A DNA stretch of 19,477 nt. Source: Ignavibacteriaceae bacterium (lineage in GTDB: Bacteria; Bacteroidota; Ignavibacteria; Ignavibacteriales; Ignavibacteriaceae). A program made the position numbers and the translations under genes. The stretch spans positions 1-19,477 of the forward strand of contig JALONF010000033.1 of assembly GCA_025455085.1 (NCBI GenBank), read 5' to 3'. The notes under the pieces were generated by a model. That model ran no database searches, had not been told where the DNA came from, and saw only the letters and a program-made list of their open reading frames with translations. Shown here piece by piece: positions 13,821-19,477 of the stretch. Position 1 is the stretch's first letter. Each line of letters starts with the position of its first letter.

Positions 13821-14687
13821 ATGTTGCGAATAGGAACCTGCAGCTGGAAATACGAGTCATGGGAAGGGATAGTATATTCAAATAATAAATCAAGAAACTA
13901 TCTGAAAGAGTATTCCCAAAAATTTTATACCGTTGAAATAGACCAGTGGTTCTGGTCTCTTTTCCCACCTGCAAAAGTTGTATTTCCACAACAAAGCGTT
14001 GTCGAAGAGTATAGAAAATCTGTGCCTGATGATTTTCTATTTACCATAAAAGTTCCAAATTCAATTACACTTACGCATTTTTATAAAGACGCAAAGGAGG
14101 ATGTATTAAAGCCTAATCCATATTTTCTTTCGGTTGAATTATTTAATGAATTCCTAAATGCTATTGAGCCGATAAAAAAACAAATAGGCTGTCTTATCTT
14201 TCAATTTGAATATTTGAACAAGCAGAAAATGAAATCATTATCAGAATTTCAACTGAGGTTTGCTGAGTTCATTAAACGGGTTAAAAAGAATGTGCCGCCA
14301 ATTGGAATTGAAACCAGAAATCCCAATTACTTAAATGAAAAATATTTTTCATTTCTTTCAGAACTGAACTTAGCTCCGGTGTTTCTTGAGGGTTACTATA
14401 TGCCGCCGATTACTGAAGTATATTCAAGGTTTAAAGATCATATTAAAAATCTGGCAGTTATCAGATTACACGGACCTGACAGAAAAAGTATTGAAAAAAT
14501 GGCCAACGATAATTGGAATCAGATATACATTAATCGTGATAAGGAAATCAAAACCATCGTTGAAATGATTCAGGACTTACAGAATAACGAAGTTGATTTA
14601 TTCGTAAATGTAAACAACCACTTTGAAGGTTCAGCACCGCTTACGATTGGTAAAATGGAAAAATTACTTTCTCCTTACTCAAAATAA
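13821..14687 (+). CDS. DUF72 (YecE-like) protein
   Basis: 288 residues, cytosolic, TIM-barrel-like family. Seen: an N terminus IGTCSWKYESWEGIVY, the DUF72 hallmark GT(S/C)x(W); FYTVEIDQWFWSLFP (35-49); DDFLFTIKVPNSITLTH; GCLIFQFE; IGIETRNPNY; VIRLHGPDR; and LFVNVNNHFEGSAPLTI near the C terminus, a block carrying the conserved NNHxxGxAP motif. The biochemical activity of DUF72 proteins is not established. It is the last gene of the HIT-MORN-DUF72 series and is followed by a separately promoted tRNA gene. Confidence 0.88.
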   Translation: MLRIGTCSWKYESWEGIVYSNNKSRNYLKEYSQKFYTVEIDQWFWSLFPPAKVVFPQQSVVEEYRKSVPDDFLFTIKVPNSITLTHFYKDAKEDVLKPNPYFLSVELFNEFLNAIEPIKKQIGCLIFQFEYLNKQKMKSLSEFQLRFAEFIKRVKKNVPPIGIETRNPNYLNEKYFSFLSELNLAPVFLEGYYMPPITEVYSRFKDHIKNLAVIRLHGPDRKSIEKMANDNWNQIYINRDKEIKTIVEMIQDLQNNEVDLFVNVNNHFEGSAPLTIGKMEKLLSPYSK

Positions 14688-14704
14688 ATCCTCCTCCAGT
14701 TATA

Positions 14705-14735
14705 TTGCATTAAGCGATGAATAATATTAAATTTG
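14705..14735 (+). promoter_or_regulatory. Bacteroidota-type promoter of the CAT-anticodon tRNA
   Basis: TTG (14705-14707), exactly 20 bases, TAAATTTG (14728-14735), a perfect TAnnTTTG, ending 13 bases before the mature tRNA 5' end. Confidence 0.65.
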
Positions 14736-14748
14736 GCCTCGAATTTTT

Positions 14749-14822
14749 GGGCTCATAGCTCAGTTGGTTAGAGCATCTGACTCATAATCAGAGGGTCGGT
14801 GGTTCAAGTCCATCTGGGCCCA
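14749..14822 (+). tRNA. tRNA with CAT anticodon (elongator Met, or Ile decoding AUA)
   Basis: A complete 74-base cloverleaf: acceptor GGGCTCA/TGGGCCC with one G-T pair, discriminator A14822, D stem GCTC/GAGC, anticodon stem TCTGA/TCAGA with loop CTCATAA (anticodon CAT at 14783-14785), and T arm GGTGG-TTCAAGT-CCATC. Initiator tRNA is unlikely because the first acceptor pair is a normal G-C and the anticodon stem lacks three G-C pairs. Elongator Met and lysidine-modified Ile cannot be told apart by eye. CCA is not encoded. Confidence 0.92.
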
Positions 14823-14830
14823 CAAAATAA

Positions 14831-14861
14831 CCCTTAAAACGGTTCGTTTTAGGGGTTTTTT
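14831..14861 (+). terminator. Rho-independent terminator after the tRNA
   Basis: CCCTTAAAAC (14831-14840) pairs with GTTTTAGGGG (14846-14855), ten pairs including one T-G, loop GGTTC, then T14856-T14861. It lies 8 bases after the tRNA. The next 144 bases up to the CHAD gene show nothing I can name. Confidence 0.88.
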
Positions 14862-15005
14862 ATTGGCCGATACTCAATTATGTTGATTTACGATTTTCTG
14901 CCCTATAAAGCTTGTTAAAATATACCTTCTGATTTTTGAAAATTTTTCATCCTTAATTTTTATAAATTGTGTTGCGCTTCCAATCGATTATAATTAAAGT
15001 TAATC

Positions 15006-15938
15006 ATGAGCTACTGTTTAGAAAATAATGAAACACTTAGTTTTGGCTTGAAGAGAATTGTCCTCGAGCTGATTGATAAGTCTGTCTTTAATCTATCCAA
15101 AGGCAATGGTTCTTTTAATGAAGATGTTCATGATACGAGGAAGAATTTTAAGAAAATTCGTACGGTATTAAGACTAATTCGTAGTGAGATTGGTGAAGAA
15201 AAATATAAAATAGAAAATGCATTTTACCGTGATGCAGGAAGAACATTGTCTGATCTGCGCGATAGTACTGTTCTCATTTTAACTTTCGATAAGCTGGCAA
15301 AAAGTGCTGAACTTGAAATGTCGAATTTTGATTTTTCGGTTTTCAGAGATTTCTTGGTTGAGAAACATAAAACTATCAGAACCGCCAAGAGCAAAAAGAG
15401 TGCAGTTATCAATTCACTCTCAACTGATTTGCTTCTTGCACGAAGCCGCGTTTTTGATTGGCCGCTTTCAGGAGATGATTTTAAGTTAATCAAAAAGAAC
15501 CTTCAGCAAATATATGAACAGGGGCAAAAATATATGTATGCTGTATTCAGTGAAGCTGTGAAAGAGAATGTTCACGAATGGAGAAAACGTGTGAAGGATT
15601 TATGGTATGCAATGAGAATATTGAGTAATCTCTGGCCGGAAATAATGAGTCCGCTGGTCACACTTCTCGGAAAATTGTCTGATACACTCGGTGATGCAAA
15701 CGATTTATTTTTACTTAAAGAAAGAATAATTTCCAATCAAAGTAAATTCAAGGACGATCAGCACACAAGAGAACTGATTAATTTTATTGATAGGAGAATA
15801 ATTGATTTGCTTAGAGATGCAAGGTCGATAGGAAGAAAAGTTTATTCGGAAGATCCCAAGTTCTTCGTTGGTCGGATGCAAAACTATTTTGAAATATGGA
15901 GGAGTGAGTATAATCCGCTTAAATACTCTTCTGTGTGA
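15006..15938 (+). CDS. CHAD-domain protein
   Basis: 310 residues, almost wholly alpha-helical, cytosolic. The CHAD (conserved histidine alpha-helical domain) occurs as two similar halves. The first has VHDTRKNFKKIRTVLRLIR (His42, Arg45, Lys46, Lys49, Lys50, Arg52) and GRTLSDLRDSTVL; the second has VHEWRKRVKDLWYAMRIL (His190, Arg193, Lys194, Lys197) and TLGDANDLFLL (227-237). Known: CHAD domains bind inorganic polyphosphate through these basic residues and associate with polyP granules, often fused to or near CYTH triphosphatases. No CYTH domain is present here or nearby, so this is a stand-alone form. No promoter with the local consensus is evident. Confidence 0.88.
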   Translation: MSYCLENNETLSFGLKRIVLELIDKSVFNLSKGNGSFNEDVHDTRKNFKKIRTVLRLIRSEIGEEKYKIENAFYRDAGRTLSDLRDSTVLILTFDKLAKSAELEMSNFDFSVFRDFLVEKHKTIRTAKSKKSAVINSLSTDLLLARSRVFDWPLSGDDFKLIKKNLQQIYEQGQKYMYAVFSEAVKENVHEWRKRVKDLWYAMRILSNLWPEIMSPLVTLLGKLSDTLGDANDLFLLKERIISNQSKFKDDQHTRELINFIDRRIIDLLRDARSIGRKVYSEDPKFFVGRMQNYFEIWRSEYNPLKYSSV

Positions 15939-15959
15939 TGTTAATTTTAAGTGAGTATT

Positions 15960-15997
15960 AAAAACCCGATCTCTAAACGAAATCGGGTTTCTTTTTT
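15960..15997. terminator. Bidirectional terminator between the CHAD and outer-membrane cytochrome genes
   Basis: AAACCCGAT (15962-15970) pairs with ATCGGGTTT (15982-15990) around an 11-base loop. T15992-T15997 follows on the plus strand, and A15960-A15964 gives a T tract on the minus strand, so it can serve both converging genes. The minus-strand gene stops at 16006. Confidence 0.8.
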
Positions 15998-16005
15998 ATT
16001 GCAGA

Positions 16006-17109
16006 TTAATACCAGAAGTGGAACTGTATCACAGCTGCGTCATTTTTAATACTTGGTTCTTCAATCATAAACCGGTACTGGGGTCTTATCTCTATAAAAC
16101 TATAAGGGAACCATTCTAATCCGACAATGATATGCTGCAATTCATCTTTTTCAACTGAGGTATTTGGATCTAATCTATCATAACGAACCACCGCTTCTAA
16201 GCCCATTAAAACGACGTATGCCGCTTCAGCCATTGCAAAATTTGATTTAGTACCATTTGAAACTACATTATTCCCTAAATCAAATTCAGCAAGCAGAGAA
16301 AAGCGGCTATAACCAAAACCCATAAAACCCCCATAAAAATCTGCTTTATGAGGAATCTTTACTGCGGCATATGAACCGCCAAAAAGTAAACCCATTCTTC
16401 CTATCTTCGGATAAAATTCTAATCTTGTTGTATAAGAAGGATCTTTAGAAAGCGTTCTGTTATAAAGCAAGTTGGAACCGGCGCTCGCCGTGAACAAAGC
16501 CCAATTACTTATATAAATTCCCGCTTCAACTCCGGCTTCTGTGTAGAAGGGCGAATAAATTAATCCCTGGCTTCCATTTCTGGATAATAAACCAAAGTCA
16601 CCACCTCTTGTATAGGCAGTGTGATCATCCATCCTAATTCCGTAATTGGGTACAAAAGAGCCTGCTTTTATGTAACCGTTATTTGGAAGGATGTGGGCAA
16701 CTCCATAAGCTTCCCAGATCTGGTTAATAAAATCATACCTTCCTATGAGGTTAATATTTTTTGCCAGACCTACATTAGTATAAATGGAACCAGTCATCTG
16801 CTGAAAATCTGTTCTTGTTCTGTTTGTGTCTGATGAGTACAGAAATTGAGTTCTGTAATCCAACCCAAAAGTAATATTGTCTCCTATCTTCGGAGTCATG
16901 GTAAAATCCTGTTCGCGGGGAGAAATAGCGCTCATAATATTTTTTCCAAAATTCCATCCATCTTCATTCCTGATGATACCTCCGGTAGGATTATAGTGGC
17001 AATCAATACACTTATCTCCAAGTCTTACCGCAAAACGGGGTAATGAAAAAGTTGTGTTGAATAGAAAAATGGAAAGTAAAAATGAAAAAATGAGAATACT
17101 TTTATTCAT
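16006..17109 (-). CDS. Outer-membrane beta-barrel protein with an N-terminal haem c motif
   Basis: 367 residues from the ATG at 17109, chosen because TTGGAG lies 5 bases before it and MNKSILIFSFLLSIFLFNTTFS is a good signal peptide; an upstream ATG at 17136 would spoil it. Right after the signal comes LPRFAVRLGDKCIDCHYNPTGG with one haem-binding CxxCH (Cys34, Cys37, His38). The rest alternates polar and hydrophobic residues in beta-strand style, rich in Tyr, Phe and Gly, and ends in FHFWY, with a terminal aromatic residue as in Bam-inserted barrels. Inferred: a porin-like barrel with a single periplasmic haem plug, possibly part of electron transfer across the outer membrane. A degenerate haem-motif use without function cannot be excluded. 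Confidence 0.78.
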   Translation of the reverse strand: MNKSILIFSFLLSIFLFNTTFSLPRFAVRLGDKCIDCHYNPTGGIIRNEDGWNFGKNIMSAISPREQDFTMTPKIGDNITFGLDYRTQFLYSSDTNRTRTDFQQMTGSIYTNVGLAKNINLIGRYDFINQIWEAYGVAHILPNNGYIKAGSFVPNYGIRMDDHTAYTRGGDFGLLSRNGSQGLIYSPFYTEAGVEAGIYISNWALFTASAGSNLLYNRTLSKDPSYTTRLEFYPKIGRMGLLFGGSYAAVKIPHKADFYGGFMGFGYSRFSLLAEFDLGNNVVSNGTKSNFAMAEAAYVVLMGLEAVVRYDRLDPNTSVEKDELQHIIVGLEWFPYSFIEIRPQYRFMIEEPSIKNDAAVIQFHFWY

Positions 17110-17136
17110 AAAAACTCCAATTAGTTTATGATCCAC

Positions 17137-17150
17137 TGTGTTTTAACACA
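17137..17150. repeat. Palindrome ahead of the outer-membrane cytochrome gene
   Basis: TGTGTT-TT-AACACA is a 6-bp inverted repeat with a 2-base centre, flanked at greater distance by CCACT (17133-17137) and AGTGG (17156-17160). It lies 28-41 bases upstream of the minus-strand ATG at 17109, at or just after the expected transcription start, so it could be an operator or an mRNA leader hairpin. Confidence 0.35.
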
Positions 17151-17159
17151 TTCTGAGTG

Positions 17160-17190
17160 GCAAGATAAACTTTCTCCATCAACATTTCAA
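17160..17190 (-). promoter_or_regulatory. Possible promoter of the outer-membrane cytochrome gene
   Basis: On the minus strand TTG (17190-17188), 20 bases, then TATCTTGC (17167-17160), a weak match to TAnnTTTG (two mismatches) with the right spacing. It would start transcription about 45 bases before the ATG. Confidence 0.3.
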
Positions 17191-17242
17191 ATTATTTTTA
17201 TAATCGAAGAAACTACTAATTTAATTTTTTGTCTTAATACTG

Positions 17243-17273
17243 TTGAATTTATTTTTGCGAGTTTTTAACTTTG
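17243..17273 (+). promoter_or_regulatory. Bacteroidota-type promoter of the GldA/F/G-like operon
   Basis: TTG (17243-17245), exactly 20 bases, TAACTTTG (17266-17273), a perfect TAnnTTTG, 27 bases before the ATG at 17301. Confidence 0.65.
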
Positions 17274-17300
17274 CACCCGTTAAAAAAACGATAAAGTAAA

Positions 17301-18233
17301 ATGAGTATAGTTGTAAATAATCTGACTAAAAAATTCGGAGCTCAAAGGGCTGTTGATAATATTTCTTTTGAAGTAAAAACCGGAGAGATACTCGGCTTTC
17401 TTGGCCCCAATGGTGCAGGTAAAACCACAACTATGAAAATACTAACCTGCTATATGGCCCCATCCGATGGCGATGCCAAAGTGAACGACCTTTCGATTCT
17501 TGAGTATCAGGATGAAATAAAGAAAAAAATCGGCTATCTGCCCGAGAATAATCCGCTTTATTACGATATGCCAGTACTGGAATACTTGAAGTTTGTTGCT
17601 GATTTACAGGGAGTTCCAAAAGATAAAATACAGGATAGGATTGGTGAGATGGTTTACGTTTGCGGGCTCAATGTTGAGAAGCACAAAAAAATTGGCGAAC
17701 TCTCTAAAGGTTTCAGGCAGAGAGTGGGTTTAGCTCAGGCGATGATTCACGATCCGGAAATTTTAATCCTCGATGAACCGACAACTGGACTGGATCCAAA
17801 TCAGATTGTAGAAATAAGAAAATTAATCAAAGAAATAGGAAAACATAAAACTGTTATTCTTAGTACTCATATTCTTCCGGAAGTTGAAGCGACATGTGAC
17901 CGAATTTTAATTATCAATAAAGGAAAAATTGTAGCTGATGGCACTTCTGATATGCTTCGCAAAAGAGCGAGGGGAGAGGAGATGGTTCGAATACAAATAA
18001 AAGATTCTGGAAACAAGGATGTGGTGGCTAGCGCATTAAAGGGATTAGATTCAGTCGCAGTCGTAGATTTCGTAAAAGAGTCAAATGATTCATTCTATGT
18101 AACAAGTAAAGAAAATCAAAACTCACGTAAAGATATTTTTAAGCTTTGTGTTCAGAAGAACTGGGTGTTGACTGAGATGACACCTATTGAAACAAAATTA
18201 GAAGACATTTTCAGAGAACTAACTACTAATTAA
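17301..18233 (+). CDS. ABC transporter ATPase, GldA-like
   Basis: 310 residues, a soluble nucleotide-binding subunit. Walker A GPNGAGKT at 35-42, Q-loop region YLPENNPLYYDMPVLEYL (79-96), ABC signature LSKGFRQR at 134-141, Walker B ILILDEP at 154-160 with catalytic Glu159, and switch His190 (STH). The tail of about 90 residues after the core is typical of NatA/GldA-type ATPases. The YLPENNPLY block is characteristic of the GldA group. Known: in Flavobacterium, GldA with GldF and GldG is needed for gliding, but homologues are widespread in non-gliding Bacteroidota and Ignavibacteria, so the name here states homology only. It powers the permease encoded two bases downstream; the substrate is unknown. 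Confidence 0.92.
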   Translation: MSIVVNNLTKKFGAQRAVDNISFEVKTGEILGFLGPNGAGKTTTMKILTCYMAPSDGDAKVNDLSILEYQDEIKKKIGYLPENNPLYYDMPVLEYLKFVADLQGVPKDKIQDRIGEMVYVCGLNVEKHKKIGELSKGFRQRVGLAQAMIHDPEILILDEPTTGLDPNQIVEIRKLIKEIGKHKTVILSTHILPEVEATCDRILIINKGKIVADGTSDMLRKRARGEEMVRIQIKDSGNKDVVASALKGLDSVAVVDFVKESNDSFYVTSKENQNSRKDIFKLCVQKNWVLTEMTPIETKLEDIFRELTTN

Positions 18234-18235
18234 CT

Positions 18236-18961
18236 ATGCACGCAATCTGGGTTATTTCAAAAAGAGAGTTCAATTCATTTTTTGATTCGCTGGTCTCATA
18301 CATATTCATTGTCGTATTCCTCGGCATCGGCGGATTCTTTACCTGGCTGTTTGGCTCGGATATATTTCTAATCGGACAGGCAACACTTCAGCCATTTTTT
18401 TCAATAGCTTATTTTACGTTATTCTTCTTTATTCCTGCTTTGACAATGAGAATGCTTGCTGAAGAAAAAAGAATCGGCACAATTGAACTCCTTCTTACAA
18501 AAGCAGTATCAGACTGGCAGGTTATTCTTGGAAAATTTATCGCTTGCTTGATTCTGATATCAGTTGCACTTGCGTTAACTATACCTTACTATATCACGGT
18601 TTGGGCGATAGGACCGATTGACCATGGGGCAGTATGGTGCGGTTACTTTGGAATGATATTAATGAGTATGGCTTATATTGCAATAGGACTCTTCGCAAGC
18701 AGTATAACAAATAATCAGATAGTTTCGTTTTTACTTGCTCTTTTCATTGGAGTATTTTTCCTGATAATATTTGATGTTCTGTCGAGTAGTTTTACAGGAA
18801 CAATCAGTCAGATATTAAACTTTTTAAGTATGTCATCTCACTTTGATTCGATTTCAAGAGGAGTAATTGATTCCCGCGATCTTATTTATTTCTTCTCGAT
18901 AACCTTTCTCGGATTGATGCTGGCAGAGACCTCACTATCAAAAAGAAATATTGTGGAGTGA
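18236..18961 (+). CDS. ABC-2 type permease, GldF-like
   Basis: 241 residues with about six membrane segments, the normal size of GldF/NosY-like permeases. Seen: MHAIWVISKREFNSFFDSLVSYIF (N-terminal amphipathic KRE segment then helix 1), MRMLAEEKRIGTIELLLTKAVSDWQVILGKF, the coupling helix conserved in ABC-2 permeases, and MAYIAIGLFASSITNNQIVSFLLA. It forms the membrane channel for the ATPase encoded immediately upstream (2-base gap) and precedes the GldG-like subunit by 9 bases, so the three are one operon. Confidence 0.9.
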   Translation: MHAIWVISKREFNSFFDSLVSYIFIVVFLGIGGFFTWLFGSDIFLIGQATLQPFFSIAYFTLFFFIPALTMRMLAEEKRIGTIELLLTKAVSDWQVILGKFIACLILISVALALTIPYYITVWAIGPIDHGAVWCGYFGMILMSMAYIAIGLFASSITNNQIVSFLLALFIGVFFLIIFDVLSSSFTGTISQILNFLSMSSHFDSISRGVIDSRDLIYFFSITFLGLMLAETSLSKRNIVE

Positions 18962-18970
18962 GGAGGGAAT

Positions 18971-19477
18971 ATGCTTACACGTAAAAAAGTCCGGACATCA
19001 ATACTTTTAGTTTTAGGAATATTATTTCTGGTTAACCTGATTGCCTCCAGATTTTTCTTTCGGCTTGATTATACTGCTGATCAGCGCTACACATTAAGTA
19101 ATGCAACAAAAGATATTTTGAGTCAACTAAGCGAACCGGTTACCATAAGTGCCTACTTCTCTGAAGACTTGCCTCCGAACGTTGAACAAGTTCGTCAGGA
19201 TTTTCGTGATATGCTTATTGAATACTCAAGCAACTCGGATGGACTTATTGTTTATGAGTTTATAAATCCAAGCGAAAACCAGGAAAGCGAAATGAAAGCT
19301 CAGCAGAGCGGTATTCAACCGATAATGATAAACGTTCGGGAGAGAGACCAGATGAAGCAGCAAAGAGCTTACCTGGGAGCTTTAGTTCAGATGGGTGACA
19401 GGAAAGAAGTCATTCCATTTATTCAGCCAGGTGCTGCTATGGAGTATTCACTTTCAACCAATATTAAAAAACTTTCT
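18971..19477 (+). CDS. GldG-like ABC-associated protein (3' end outside the window)
   Basis: The first 169 residues are present and the frame is open to the window edge. A basic start (MLTRKKVRTS) and one membrane helix (about 9-27, SILLVLGILFLVNLIASRF) are followed by an extracytoplasmic domain with RLDYTADQRYTLSNATKDIL and SEPVTISAYFSEDLPP, the diagnostic opening of GldG-family proteins, then FRDMLIEYSSNSDGLIVYEFINPSEN. Full-length members usually have a large periplasmic part and a C-terminal helix. AGGAGG lies 4 bases before the ATG. It is the third subunit of the GldA/F-like transporter. Confidence 0.88.
   Translation, partial: MLTRKKVRTSILLVLGILFLVNLIASRFFFRLDYTADQRYTLSNATKDILSQLSEPVTISAYFSEDLPPNVEQVRQDFRDMLIEYSSNSDGLIVYEFINPSENQESEMKAQQSGIQPIMINVRERDQMKQQRAYLGALVQMGDRKEVIPFIQPGAAMEYSLSTNIKKLS

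Noticed and set aside
17110..17136. Upstream ATG of the outer-membrane cytochrome gene
   Set aside because: It adds a polar tail before a clean signal peptide; the ATG at 17109 has a GGAG site at proper distance.
17301..19477. Concluding that the organism glides because of GldA/F/G-like genes
   Set aside because: Homologues of this ABC system are common in non-gliding relatives, and no other gliding gene is present in the window.

Overview
The window looks like chromosome of a Gram-negative bacterium of the Bacteroidota/Ignavibacteria (FCB) assemblage. The evidence is the AT-rich composition, a Bacteroidota-type serine palmitoyltransferase, several lipoproteins and outer-membrane proteins, a GldA/GldF/GldG-like ABC operon, and a recurrent promoter pattern of a TTG box, 20 bases, then TAnnTTTG, as known for the Bacteroidota primary sigma factor. 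Taxonomy is inferred from family resemblance only; no rRNA or phylogenetic marker search was possible. There is no CRISPR array, transposase or prophage.

Layout. 1-171 is an unrecognised short or truncated reading frame. 221-3709 carries what looks like a complete bacterial ceramide pathway: a GNAT-type acyltransferase (candidate ceramide synthase) and serine palmitoyltransferase on the minus strand, and divergently an SDR/epimerase-type reductase (candidate CerR). 3706-4107 is a small c-type cytochrome lipoprotein. 4182-4768 is the most unusual segment. A promoter leads into a 94-nt RNA-like sequence that copies both ends of tRNA-Ala but has palindromes in its D and anticodon arms and a degraded T arm. 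A GIY-YIG nuclease gene and an intact tRNA-Ala(GGC) follow. 4853-6211 is a MATE exporter.

6304-9565 is a tightly packed operon: a secreted FnIII-like protein, a SpoIID/LytB-domain lipoprotein, a Maf nucleotide pyrophosphatase and a UPF0104 membrane protein, that is, envelope and cell-division housekeeping. 9692-12719 is a probable stress-type unit of a YtxH-like protein, a DUF948 protein and an EF-G paralogue with altered GTPase motifs and a shortened domain IV tip. 12729-14687 holds a HIT hydrolase, a MORN-repeat lipoprotein and a DUF72 protein. 14705-14861 is a tRNA (CAT anticodon) with its own promoter and terminator. 15006-15938 is a CHAD-domain protein, converging on a minus-strand outer-membrane beta-barrel with an N-terminal haem c motif (16006-17109). 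From 17243 to the window end runs the GldA/F/G-like ABC operon; the last gene is cut off.

No gene-free stretch exceeds 300 bases. Intergenic regions are mostly promoters, terminators or tRNA genes, described individually.
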